DNA of 64,000 nt, from the NCBI GenBank assembly GCA_026018925.1, contig JAKSZU010000004.1, forward strand, positions 109,489,498 through 109,553,497, read 5' to 3'. Shown here one piece after another: positions 53,802-64,000 of the stretch. A program made the translations under genes and the position numbers. The notes under the pieces were generated by a model. The model had not been told where the DNA came from. It saw only the letters and a program-made list of their open reading frames with translations, and did not search any database. The number at the start of each line of letters is the position of its first letter. The first letter of the stretch is position 1. The DNA is from Tupaia tana (Eukaryota; Chordata; Mammalia; Scandentia; Tupaiidae).

Positions 53802-54797
53802 AAGAACGACCTGCCTGAGATGCAGAACGAAGCCGCAAACACGGGTAAAGTAGGAAAAGAGAGGTGTAAAATATAAAGTGAAGATTATTAACAGAAGAAC
53901 ATACTTCATGTAAGAAAGGCGTGAGTGGGCAGCTGTCTGAGGACATTGCTGGGGACGAGGTCAGCTGCTCCTGTCACCGTAGGACCTCGTGGAACTCAGG
54001 GCTCTTACCTGGCGTGCACGTTGCTCCTTAGGAAGGGAATTCGATTCCCTGGCTGACGTGCCCAGTGAGGACTTCGAAGGGTGAGCGTGCGCATGGCCCG
54101 GGTGGGAAGAAGGAGAACTCCTGTGTGCATTGCAGAACGGGGGAGGGGAGACTAAAAGTAGACCGTGTTCCCGTCTTGGCAGCAGGGTTCTAGCTGCGGC
54201 TCCTGGTGGCAGCGATTGATGTGTCAGAGGTCCCTCTGCCAGCCCACTGGGACTCTTGCTCGTAATATCTACCTGTAGCAACTCCTCCTTGGTGTGGTCT
54301 GGGGGGCCCAGGGCAGGAGTGCAGTCCAAAACAATGACTTCCGTGTGTTTGCTCACCACAGTGGCGCTGGAAGGGGTGGAGGGCCCAGGGTGCCCTTGAG
54401 CATCTGCCCGGTGGCGTTCCTGGAGCATGTCAGGGATGCTCCACCAATAGAAAACCGTTTCCTACATGCTCGTTACGTGGTAGCTGGACGTTGCTTACAG
54501 GAACAGAGACCCAGAAGTAAACGGAGCGGATCCCGTGGTCGGCCTTGGAGTGTCACCTGCTCAGTCCTGCCAGAGTCAGCCATGAGCACCTCTGGATCGC
54601 AGCTAGGACCCCTGGCTCCACGGGAGGAGAGGCCGGGGTTGGGGCTGGGAGGGCTGAGGCCGAAAGCTATGGCTGCAGCTGCGTTTTTCTCGATGGCCTC
54701 TCCTGAGACCAGGGTGAGTGGGGGGCAGGACAACATCATCCTCCATCAAAGCCACCACTCTCTCATCTCCGTCTGCATTCTCCTCCCCTTGTTCCCA
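53802..54797. other. GC-rich unique sequence, no gene recognised
   Basis: About 1 kb. The frames 54294-54800 (plus) and 53961-54428 (minus) overlap and have no domain. Confidence 0.35.
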
Positions 54798-55060
54798 TAG
54801 AGCATGTGTTCTTGTTGGAGAGAGACAGAGAGGGATGGAGAGAGACAGGGAAGGGCAGAGGGAAGGAAATTGAGAAGACACACACCCCCCGAGGGGGATG
54901 GCCACACCACAATCCCTTCTCCTTCATTCTTCTCTTGGGATCTTGGGCACACATGCACACATGCCTGGTGCGTTTTTCAAGCCACTGGGTCTGGGACTCG
55001 AACTGCTGTCAATCATGTGGGAGTCCAGTGCCTTGATTACCATGCCACCTGCTGGTCCCA
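54798..55060 (-). mobile_element. SINE-B, antisense, complete
   Basis: 'catagagcatgtgttc', GA tract, palindrome (cccccgaggggg), body, B box and head ending 'cacctgctggtccc'. Confidence 0.85.
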
Positions 55061-55739
55061 CATCCATATCCCTTTCAATCACTGCCTTGTGTCTCCAGGA
55101 ACCTGGTGCAGTTTCTTCAAGGGTTGCATCAATGCTAATTTGAGGGATTCCCCATCAACCCTGACTCTGTCTGCCAGAGGTCCCTCCCTCAGCAGAGTGA
55201 CGTGTCCTGGTCCCGGGACGGAGCAGGTGTGTCTTGGAATTGCATCAGCCCACCTTGTTTGGTCCTGGTCCTGGCCGGCCCGCCCTCATCCCGGACAGTC
55301 ACTGCGTCAGAGGCACAGACATGTCGTTTACGACAAACCCTGACCGTCTGTGCCTGGTTTGCGTCTGAGCCCTCCCAATGTCTGCTGTTCCAGAACCCCC
55401 TAGATGTTTGCCAGCCGGACTCAAGCGCATGGTGACGTCAGGGACACGCTGCTTCCCGCAGACACTCGGACATCTCACAGCAGGTCAGGGCTGGCGAAGA
55501 GCTGCTGCCAGCTGTCGCCCAGGGGCCAGGGCCCGGGAAGAAGCCCACCCAACCACGCCAGCCCTAGGCTTTCACAATTCACCATTTTAGCTGCCCAGGG
55601 CTCGACAAAAATCCAGCTTCTACGCTACAAGCATCGTGCGGAACTGGCTGTTTGAAATACATTAGCAGCTGCTGCCACGGCCAGCGGGCAAGGAGCCAGA
55701 GGAGGAAATTAAGTTTGCATTTCCCCTGGCCCTCCCCAC
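55061..55739. other. Unique sequence, no gene recognised
   Basis: About 0.68 kb. The end (55640-55735), with 'ggaggaaattaagtttgc', is free of repeat hallmarks and could be conserved. Confidence 0.35.
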
Positions 55740-55980
55740 CGCCTGTAAACGGATCGGTTCTGTTCCGAGACTGCTAAGGCGTGCTGTTGGCCAGGGCCGC
55801 GGCACCCGGGGTCTCAGCGATGCCCGGGGAGCCTCCACCAACCGACCCGTGACGGAGCTGAGAACTCTAACGCTGTGCTGCGGAGACAGGGCCCTCGCCT
55901 GCCGGTCTCACCCCGACGCGAGTGGGGTCGTGGAGAGCTGGAGACGGGGGACGGCTGCCAGCATCCCAGTCGGAGTTTTC
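55740..55980 (+). promoter_or_regulatory. Small CpG-rich patch
   Basis: By hand I count 23 CpGs in 55741-55980, with GC a little above 60%, so observed/expected CpG is near 1, unlike the surrounding DNA. This could be a small CpG island (promoter or enhancer) that escapes methylation. It is also short enough to be local GC richness. No transcript is visible. Confidence 0.4.
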
Positions 55981-56452
55981 AGTGATGACAAGAAAATGAT
56001 TATGAAAGTCAGAGAAGTGATAGATGCCAACAGTTAGGAAACGAGCATGCGACGAACCATCCGTGGTTCCGTGTATTCCTATGGCGGTGAAACCCGAATC
56101 TTCCCTCAGAGAGAAAACAGCACACGTACAGTGTCCTCTCCTGGAGACACCCCCAGGGCCGTGCCGAGGGGTCCGCGTCCCTCTTTTCTCCAGGCTGCCT
56201 CTTGGCCCTGGTCCGAGAGGAGCCGTAGGAATCGGAAAGGCCCTCCTGGCTGCTGGCGAATGTGTGACCCACGAGGGGAGGCGGAGGCGTGTCCAGTGCT
56301 CCTGTCACACGAGCGTGATAAGCACTTACTAAGGGACATTTGGGGGAAAGCGGAGAAGTAAGACATCTGTGGGACCCGGAGACGGCTTGTCGCCTGTTGG
56401 TGATGTCGTGTACAGTACGCTCGACTGGCCTGGTGTGTGGCGTGTATCTGTT
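55981..56452. other. Unique sequence, no gene recognised
   Basis: About 0.47 kb, no assignable feature. Confidence 0.35.
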
Positions 56453-56467
56453 GGGTAAAACCTCTTT

Positions 56468-56730
56468 TTTTTTTTTTTTTTGGAGAGGTTTTTGCTATAG
56501 GGCGCGTGCACTCGCCAGACAGACAGAAAGACAGAGAGATAGAAAGAGAGAAATCACCCCCCAGGGGGGATGGCCACGCCACAATCCCTTCTCCTCCATT
56601 CTCCTCTCAGGATCTTAGGCACGCATGCACATGTGCCCGGCATGAGTTTAAACCACTGGGTCCAGGACTTGAACCACGGTCGACTACATGGGAGTCCAGA
56701 GACATAGCCATTACGCCAACTGCTGGTCCC
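56468..56730 (-). mobile_element. SINE-A, antisense, complete
   Basis: Poly(T) to head end 'ctgctggtccc', with a perfect 15-bp duplication gggtaaaacctcttt at 56453-56467 and 56731-56745. Confidence 0.93.
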
Positions 56731-56745
56731 GGGTAAAACCTCTTT

Positions 56746-57425
56746 ACAAACGAAATGTTGTATAATGATCGAATGTGTAAATAATAGTAATAATAATAAA
56801 ATGATATTTACACAAAAGAGAGAAGTGCCCACGGTGAACACAGGCAGAGCTCAGACCTGCCCCTCCATTCCGCGGATGTTCACTGGGCCCTCGTCACGTT
56901 CCCAGGGTGGTTTCTGCACTTGGCGTGCAAAGACGAAAACGTGGTCTCTACACTCAAGGAATTATCAGTCAGCGAGGAGACAGGGACGCATTGCAGCGTT
57001 TGTAGAGAAAAGACTCGATTCAGGTTCCAGCTCCACCCTGGGCAGGTGAAAAACCTTGGGCCAGTGACTCTTCCACTCTCAGCCTCCACGTCTGTAATCC
57101 AAACGGAGGGGAACGTGAGAAGCTGGAAGGGGTGGTGGGTGAAATGCCACCAGGCCTGGGAGACGCTGGTTGCACCGGAGGTGTCCTAGGACACCAGCTG
57201 GCTGAGAGCTGGACGGTCCGACTGGGGTCACTGGTTTGGACGTTACTCGTGTCAGACCTGGCTACCCCCCTGCTGAAGGGCAGGATGCACCCCTGTGCTT
57301 GTCTGTCGTAGGACTGGCCTTTGGGGGATGACTCCTCTTACCTGGAGAGTTCACCTACCTCTCCTCTCTGCCAGGGCATCGGGAATGCAGGAGGGCCCCA
57401 CCGAGACGTGGTGTGAACTCTTCTG
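56746..57425. other. Unique sequence, no gene recognised
   Basis: About 0.68 kb with no assignable feature. Confidence 0.35.
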
Positions 57426-57715
57426 GGATCCCCTGACTTGTTTCTTAATTATAACTTTTATTCTGGAAAACCTGAAATATACACAAAAATAGAAAAATAG
57501 TACCCTAACCCCCACCAGACCCCTCACGAGTTTGCCAGCTACCATCAATACATACCCAGTCTCGTTTCCTCTAGCTCCACGTGCTCCTCACTGCCTGCTG
57601 GATTATTCTAAAGGAAAGCATTCAAAGAAAAAAGATCACGTATTATTATTGTACCTACATTTTTCAAATATCTGGAATATGATTAACATTTGGTCTTAGT
57701 TCTCTTTTCCCTTAT
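57426..57715 (+). repeat. Ancient interspersed repeat relic, class uncertain
   Basis: 'tgaaatatacacaaaaatag' and the AT-rich sequence after it resemble an old mammalian L1 3' end. The match is weak. Confidence 0.4.
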
Positions 57716-57748
57716 TGTCTCATAAATGTTTCTCTGGGGTAGATTTCT

Positions 57749-57926
57749 TTCTTTCTTTTTTTAATAATCATTTATTTTAATTCATTGAATTAATTAATTA
57801 ATTTTTTAATTCGACCAGATAGAGAGAGAGAGAAGGAAAGAGAGAAAGTAAGCCGCCAGGTCTGGGACTCGAACCACAGCTGACCATGTGGAAGTCCAGT
57901 GCCTTAATCACCACACCACCTGCTGC
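57749..57926 (-). mobile_element. SINE-D, antisense
   Basis: (TTTC)n and AT-rich tail, GA tract, 'gtaagccgccaggtc', intact B-box region and head ending 'cacctgctgcc'. The duplication ggggt[a/c]gatttctt is at 57737-57750 and 57930-57943. Confidence 0.85.
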
Positions 57927-57943
57927 CAGGGGGTCGATTTCTT

Positions 57944-60702
57944 AGTCAGGATCCTCCTACGGTCCACACACCACAATTTGCTATTTTAGCGTGTGTATGT
58001 GTGTGTGCATGCATGCGTGCGCTGACAGGGCTGGAGCAGGGTGGGGCGCTGTTGATGCAGGGGAGTGACAAGATGATTTTAGGACCCAGCGCTCTAGTGC
58101 ATGCAGGGCCCAGAGCACAGGCTGACTTCGGGCAGGTGTGCGGATACTCTTCCACCTTAGCAAAGGGAGGCAGGCATGTGGCCTTAGAGGCAGACGGATG
58201 GGGACGTGAGGCAATCGATCACTTCTGTTTTCCCAGTGAAGTTGTGGAGGAGAGATTTGCTCTGGGCTGGGGAGAGGCTGAGAACGCCTCTGAACCATCC
58301 TCTCCGTTTGCTAGATGAGAAGGGAGAGCCGGAGGGGTTTGCCGGGTTCCCATGCTGGGCAGCAGTTAGAGCAGAGCCCAGCTGGTGTCCCCTTCCCTGG
58401 CCCTGGCTGCTGGAGCGAGGAGCGGAGGTACCTGGTTCTCCGGCCTCTCTAGTGACCTTGGCTGGGTCCCCTGGGCTAGCGGGGAGGGCGCGTCCCTGAG
58501 GACCCCGCTTTATTTCCCACGACTGGCTCCAGGGAGCATGACTTGAGTTCAAGAGCTTGGCCAAGGTTGGGCTTGCAATCACAGAATCTGAGACTTCAGG
58601 TGGAATCTCCGGCGGCCCCCAAGGACCAGGCCCCTGGCTGGGACGTCTCCACCAGTCCTCCAGCCCTGGTCGTCCAGCCTCCTTCTGATCACACACAGTG
58701 GCTGGGTGCTCGCCACCCCGGAACAGTGCACCCCGCTGTGGGACAGCTCTCACGGCAAGAAAACCTCAGGGTAATGTGCTGAAAGCTGCCGCCCTGCAAT
58801 TTCTACCCACGGAGCCTAATTCTGCCCCTGGAGCAATCTGGGAGACACTTCCCTCTCCTTCCTGACAGCCTTTCAGTTATCAGGAGCATCTCTCAGGGCC
58901 CCTGCTGAGAAGTGCCACTGCTTCCAAGGGGAGGGGGGGAGGGAGGGAGAGAGAAAGGAGAGAGGAAGAGAGGAGGGAGGAGAGAGCGAGCCGAGCCGAG
59001 CAGTCTGCAGGACAGGGGCTCTGTGAGTTCCACTTTACTTTGAGTGCCGGGCACCCCGATCAGAGCTCCCCACTGCACTCGCTTCTCTTCTAAGACTCTT
59101 GCCTGTACCCGAGACCTGCTTGGAAGAGACAGGCTTATCCCTTCTCTAGCAGAACCCCGCAGAGGACAGAGTGCCAGGTAGCTGGCTCTTCCACCATCAG
59201 CTCAACAACGGGGACCAGTAAGGAGTGTCCTTGGCTTGGAGGAATCTTCGCTGGAATCCCCACTCCATCCTTTGCCGTCAGATCCTCCCCCCATGCCCTT
59301 GAGAAGTCATCCCCAACCACCGGAATCTGTGTTAGCACCCCCCCCCCCCCCGCTTTTGCAGTCGTGATCTCAACAGCAGTGGCCTCTGTGGGGAGGGTGC
59401 TGTGGGGCCACCTGTCCCTGGGAGGAGGGACATTTCATCACAGACATTGCTTAGAGTGGTGACAGTGGGGACCAGCAAAAGCAGACCTACTGGGGGCAGC
59501 CTCTCATTCCTACACCTGAGCACACACCCTGACGGCTGGCGTGGGGACGGATGCGTGCCCAGCACGCCCACCCCCTCGAGGCCTCTGCCGAGCAGTGACC
59601 ACACCCAGCACGTGGTCTCTGAAAGTGCGCCTTAGTCTTCCTGTCTGTGGAGGGGCCAACCACTGATGGCTGAGGCCACGCTTAGGTATTTCCCCACTTC
59701 CTCTGCACCTGGCTAACCCGGCTGCGCAGTCACTGCTACCCATCCTTACCTGACGCTGCGAGGGGATGTTTGGAGAGGCCCTCCATTCCCAGCCATTCCA
59801 CACCAGCGCGGGGTCATTTTCTTTGCAATCAGCCTTTCAAACCGGCTTCAAGGAGGAGCAGGATTACTGTGAGCATCTGTGTGCGTGTGCATGCGTGTAT
59901 GTGCGTGTAGTGGAAAGAGAAGAGCGATGCGCCCGGGCAAAGCTTGCACACCCACTGCCCTGATTGCCCGTAGCAGGTGGGATGGCAGGGGTGAAAGATC
60001 GCGCAGCAGGCTGGGCCTGCATTACCCAGAACCCCCCAGCTTAGTCAGGGACGGGAATCTGACTTTTGCTGAGAGAAGAGCTCACATCCTTCCCCCTCAC
60101 CCCACCTTCCTTCCCTAATTACTTTGAAGGGATTTCAAAGTCCAGGGCACCTCTCTCCTGACCTCTGCAGTCCATCTGATTTCATTTGCTTTTGCTTTGG
60201 CTGAGCCCTTGACCTGGTTTAATTATTTCCCAAAGTGCCTGCAGTCCCCAGCGCGCACGAGCTAATTATCTGCAGAGCGTGAACGAGGGCTCTGTCAGCT
60301 CCTGACGGATCGGGTTCTGCAGGCCCTCGTCTGTGCGTTGGGTACCAGGGGCTCTGGACGGATAGCTTTCGGTCACTCATCAGGCTTCAGCATGGGGGAG
60401 GCTCAGTGAGGCTGGCTGTCCAAGTAACACCCAGTGACCGGGAGTAAGCTCTGCTCGGGTACTTATCCCAGGCACGGGCGGCTCGTCTGCTCGCCGGGGA
60501 GAGGCCATGACGGGAAATAACTTCATTCAATTACACGTGCAACTCATTCCTTTCGAGCCCCTACTACGTGCGCCTGATACAGAAAGGAACGGCCCAGCCC
60601 TCTGTCCGCAGGGACCTTGGTCCACGTACATGCTCAGGAAATCGTATACGCAGGAAGGGAGGCACAGGTCGAATGCTGGTGGCGCTCATGGGATGGCAGG
60701 GA
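57944..60702. other. GC-rich unique sequence with candidate regulatory patches
   Basis: About 2.8 kb without SINEs, the longest such gap. It holds a TG-rich run (57990-58022), a polypurine tract (58926-58988), a C14 run (59338-59352) and an AT-richer patch at 60165-60320 with two TAATTAT cores in GC-rich surroundings. The lack of SINEs could reflect constraint. No exon is recognised, and the longer open frames on both strands overlap and lack domains. Confidence 0.4.
58926..58988 (+). repeat. Polypurine tract
   Basis: About 63 nearly uninterrupted G/A bases, including several GGGAGGG-type words, followed by repeated 'gccga' words. Mirror-like purine runs of this kind can form triplex or quadruplex DNA. 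Confidence 0.8.
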
Positions 60703-60716
60703 ATCTGCTTTACTTA

Positions 60717-60897
60717 CTGATTTATTTACTTAAAAAAAAAAAAAGGTTTTTACCCTAAGGTGTGTGCATGTGTCAGAGAGAAGAGAGACAGAGACAGTGA
60801 GAGAGAAAGTGAGAAATCACCTCCCTGGGGGGATTGGCAATGCTGTAATCCCCTCTCCTCCACTCTCCTGGGATCTTGGGCATGCATGTGCGTGCAT

Positions 60898-60931
<34 letters not shown>

Positions 60932-61025
60932 CCAGCGTAATTTTCAAGCCACCAGGTCTAGGACTTGAACCTTGGTTGGCCATTGGGAATCCAGTGCCTT
61001 AATCACTATGTCATCTGCTGGCCCT
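60717..61025 (-). mobile_element. SINE-B, antisense, with (CA)n
   Basis: A run, 'ggtttttaccctaagg', GA tract, body with an AC run at about 60899-60929, B-box region and head ending 'catctgctggccc'. The imperfect duplication gaat[c/t]tgctttta-like word is at about 60704 and 61028. Confidence 0.83.
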
Positions 61026-61439
61026 GGAGAATTTGCTTTTACATGAGGGAGCAGGGAAGTCTTCTTGGAAAAAGACCCTTTTAAGCTGGCCTGAAGACTG
61101 AGTTTAATGGACAGAAGGCAGGGGCGGAGGAAGCCCACTGTGCCAACGTATAGGCGGAAGGCCACGGGTCCCAGCCTCCTTGGGCCAGGTGCGGGGTCTC
61201 CCCAGAAAGCCTCGCCAATCTCCCACGTGGCCCCTGCCCCGGTCCTCACTCCCTCCCGACAGGGGCAGCACTTTTCCAGAAACTGATGCTCCAGTTCAAG
61301 TTCAAGGCTCCTGGCTTCACTTTCTCTTCTTCTGGTCCAAGTCACAAGCGCCGAGGAAGCGTTCCATGTCCAACTCCCAGACACTTCTCACCACGCCCTC
61401 CCCAAGGCTGGACGGGTCACCCTGGGACCCCGGATGCTG
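61026..61439. other. Unique sequence, no gene recognised
   Basis: About 0.4 kb, no assignable feature. Confidence 0.35.
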
Positions 61440-61830
61440 ACCACAGACTGAGCACCTGCAGAGCGTCACTCTCCGGGGCTGGTCCTCTCTCGCTCCTGCG
61501 TGGCCGCGCTGACCCTCCCTCGGCCTCACTCCTTCCACACGCCGCCTCCTTGCCTCCTCCTAGCCTCTGCTCTAGTGTGGCCACTCCTAGGGACCCCTCT
61601 CCAACCCAGGCTGGGTACGTGCCACCCTCACCGCCCAGATGGCGACACGTTCCCGTGATGTTCCGCGATCTGCTTGGACTTGCCAGCTCTGGAGGGCAGG
61701 GACCGTGGCCGCATTCCTGGTGGACAGGCAGTGCAGCGGGGCCCTGGGTGGGGCGGGGCCTCTGCACACACGTGGGGATGCCGGGATGCGAGCCAGACAG
61801 AAGGCTCTGCAGATCTTTCCCCAAGCTGTC
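61440..61830 (+). mobile_element. Possible L2 LINE relic
   Basis: CT-rich start, then 'ctggagggcagggaccg', an L2 3'-end word ('ggagggcagggacc'). The surrounding match is weak. Confidence 0.45.
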
Positions 61831-61939
61831 ACGGTCCTTAATGATGTCACTGCTCTGACATGTTCGAGCAGGCTAGACGACCCCGGGGACTGGTCCAAAG
61901 TGGGAAAGGCAGGCCGCTCAGTTCGGCAGGAACATGCTG

Positions 61940-62106
61940 GGTCCAGACAGAAGCTCACAGGTTCAGTCCCCCAGCTGACCTGTTCATGCCGGCCATGGAC
62001 GTAGGGTTCTGACTGACTGAGAGGCTGGGGAGGGGGTAGATACAGAGTGAGACCCCTTTGAGGGTGCTTTTCTCTCTCTGCCTCTCACTCTCATAAGAAA
62101 TAAACT
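61940..62106 (+). mobile_element. SINE-C 3' part, sense
   Basis: 'acccctttgagggtgc', a CT tract and 'cataagaaataaactg' parallel the end of the SINE-C at 62250-62475. The head is degraded. Confidence 0.55.
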
Positions 62107-62249
62107 GAAGGAAGATAGAGGGACGGCCTCGGGGTGCGATGTGAGGGAGTGGTGAGCAGTTCCCACAGGCCTGGTGCTGGGGGACCTGACTCCTGGGGAC
62201 TCCTCCCTTCTCCAGGTGTCCAGGCCGGGCAGCCTGTGGACTCAGAAGC

Positions 62250-62475
62250 AGGTCTCGGGGCTGCATGGTGGCACAGTGGTGAAATGCAATGCTTTGTGGG
62301 GCTGGCCCACACGGAAAGGCTCTGGGTTTGGGTCCCCGTACCTCCTTGAGAAAGTCAGGCAGGCATGTACCATGTTCTGGGGACGCTCGAAGCTGGGGGT
62401 GGTGGACTGCAGTTAGGACCCTTTTGGGTGCTCTCTCTCTCTGTCTCTTACTGGAAGAAACAGATTTTTTTAAAA
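62250..62475 (+). mobile_element. SINE-C, sense, complete
   Basis: Head 'ggggctgcatggtggcac', 'ctctgggtttgggtcc' as B-box relic, body with 'cgaagctgggggtgg', 'gacccttttgggtgc', CT tract, A-rich end. Confidence 0.75.
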
Positions 62476-63541
62476 AGAAGAAAAAGGAGCAGGTTTACAG
62501 ATGGCCCCCTTGTCAACAGCGTTGGGGATGCTCGCTGAGGTCCTGGTCACAACGCTGGCCTCTGGCTCTGGCTGGCCAGGAACTGTGGGCACAAGGGGTG
62601 GCAGGGGTGGGGCTGGGAGGCGGCGTCTGGCCAGCCTTCCAGTGGTCAAGGGCGGCCCTCGGAAGAAGCAGTGGTGCCAGTGCTGGGCAGGATCCCTAGT
62701 GAAAAGGGACAGTCCTCCCCAAAATAGCAGAGTGGGACGGGGAGGGGTAGGACTTCCGCCCCTTTCAACACCCTTGTAATTTACACTTAAAAATAGAAAG
62801 AAGCTCATGAATAATTTGTGAGTCATCAGCAAGCCCCTTCAAAATACAGTCATGAATAAAAGATCCCGCTCTGCCTCCTCTAATGGCGCTGGCCTTTGAT
62901 GTTTTATTGATGGAGTTCCTGCCCTGTGAGCCAGCCACTCAGGGATTAATTCGCACTCTGGCCCTCTGACCCTCCCGGGTCGGTGGGCTGGCCCCAGCTG
63001 GCTCGCTGCTTGCTTACACATAAACACGCTGCCCTGTTTAGACGGATCAGATCGAAGGGCGCCTCAGATCGCTCTGGAACAGGAAGCGTAATTACAGGGA
63101 GGTAGGAACCCCTGTTGCCCTGGCCCACCAACAGGGCGGTCCCTCAGGTCCCCAGAAGCCATTGTTTGCAGCCAGGTGAGTCTGGAGCAGCTGCAAGCTC
63201 TCTCCCACTTCATAGCTTCTGGAGAAGCCAGGCCTGGGAAGCACACATTAAGAGGCTGTAAATAATAATCTCCCAGAGCCTGGGCAGAGGACGCAGGCAG
63301 GCCCCGTCTACCCAGGGCTCTGCCTGCCCCGGGGCTCCGTGTGGAGCAAAGGCAGACCAGACGTTCCAAGGAGGGTCGCTAAGAGGGTCCCTAAGGCTGG
63401 GGCTGGGGAGGGGCCTGGGGCTGGGTGTCCCTGGGCAGCCTGGACAGTTGCCAGTGACCCGTGTCAATAGGCAGGGCTCACAGGGCAGCCTGGGATGTAG
63501 GGGAAAGTGACTGGGGGTGGGGGTGACTTCACGCCCTTTAT
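62476..63541. other. Unique sequence, candidate conserved non-coding patch
   Basis: About 1.07 kb without SINEs. The part 62770-63080 is AT-richer than its surroundings. It contains 'ggcctttgatg' (TCF/LEF-like), 'gttttattgatgg' (homeobox-like) and 'gggattaattcgc', and shows no repeat hallmark. No exon is visible. Confidence 0.38.
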
Positions 63542-63557
63542 CAAAAATAAAATTGAA

Positions 63558-63800
63558 TTTTTTTTTTTTGAGAGGTTTCTGCTATAGGGCGTGTGTGCTT
63601 GCCGGAAAGAGAGAGACAGAGAGACAGAAAGTGAGAAATCAGCCCCCAGGGGGGATGGCCACGCCACAGTCCCTTCTCCTCCATTCTCCTCTCGGGATCT
63701 TGTGCACGCATGCACACGCACCTGATGTGAGTTTAAGCCACTGGGTCCGGGATTTGAACCATGGTCGACTACATGGGAATCCCGCAACGTAACTGGTCCC
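63558..63800 (-). mobile_element. SINE-A, antisense
   Basis: T run, 'gagaggtttctgctatagg', palindrome, body and a shortened head end. The duplication aaaaataaaatt[g/t]aa is at 63543-63557 and 63801-63815. Confidence 0.9.
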
Positions 63801-63829
63801 AAAAATAAAATTTAAATAAGCCTTATGAC

Positions 63830-64000
63830 AGGAAAAAAATTCCATGGATTAAAAACAGACATTGAGAGTGAAATGCCCCAAGGCCCCAGATATACAAGAA
63901 GTCCTGGAAAAGCTCAGGAAGCTATGCATGGATTTCAAAATTGTTTTCACAAGAATAAACATACTTTAATTCCACTTTCTACAAATTTCTGAAGTCTTGT
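63830..64000 (+). mobile_element. Mariner-like (MARNA type) element, runs off the window
   Basis: 'agctatgcatggatttc', 'aaaattgttttcac' and 'actttaattccactttc' match the interior and right end of the mariner-like relics at 1872 and 14702. The end lies at or beyond the window edge. Confidence 0.6.

Noticed and set aside
58184-58753. 189-codon minus-strand frame in GC-rich DNA
   Set aside because: Overlaps several open frames on both strands, has no domain and no promoter or splice context.

Overview
This is nuclear DNA from a placental (eutherian) mammal. The window holds no convincing host protein-coding exon, no rRNA and no functional tRNA gene. The evidence for a eutherian is a processed GAPDH pseudogene, LINE-1 elements including one nearly intact copy, and relics that look like L2, MIR, MER1/hAT-Charlie, mariner and MaLR LTRs. 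Over sixty tRNA-derived SINE copies occur, about one per kilobase. I see no Alu, B1/B2, carnivore, bovid, hedgehog or shrew SINE. The abundant SINEs do not match a family I can name, so I do not name the species.

I use four working names for the SINEs. SINE-A is about 265 bp, low in divergence and therefore young: a tRNA-like head with A and B boxes, a body with a C6-N-G6 palindrome, a CT-rich stretch, 'CCTATAGCAAAAACCTC' and poly(A). SINE-B has the same plan but is older and more variable. SINE-D is a short form, a head followed by a CT-rich and AT-rich tail. SINE-C has a different head and body.

Layout. 1-10.3 kb: SINEs, a hAT element and a GAPDH retropseudogene on the minus strand. 10.99-13.28 kb: a complete 2.3 kb half-LINE (HAL1-like) element with an intact 331-aa ORF1, no ORF2 and an 18-bp target-site duplication. 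13.3-25.8 kb: an L2 relic, a mariner relic, SINEs, an antisense L1 3' end and GC-rich unique DNA. 25.79-26.57 kb: an 18-copy minisatellite with a 44-bp unit. 26.7-36.9 kb: nested SINE/L1 insertions, old L1 and an LTR relic. 36.98-39.10 kb: a twin-primed (internally inverted) L1. 39.10-46.70 kb: an inverted duplication interrupted by a SINE-A and by a full-length L1. That L1 has a 5' end made of tandem 158-bp monomers, an intact ORF1 and an ORF2 with one frameshift. 46.7-64 kb: SINEs, old repeats and GC-rich unique DNA with a few candidate regulatory patches.

The active players are the L1 (autonomous type), the HAL1-like element (ORF1 only) and the SINEs (no protein). The last two must borrow L1 ORF2 activity. 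Target-site duplications around many copies let the order of insertion be read directly. All repeat family names are from memory of consensus features, without a database search.
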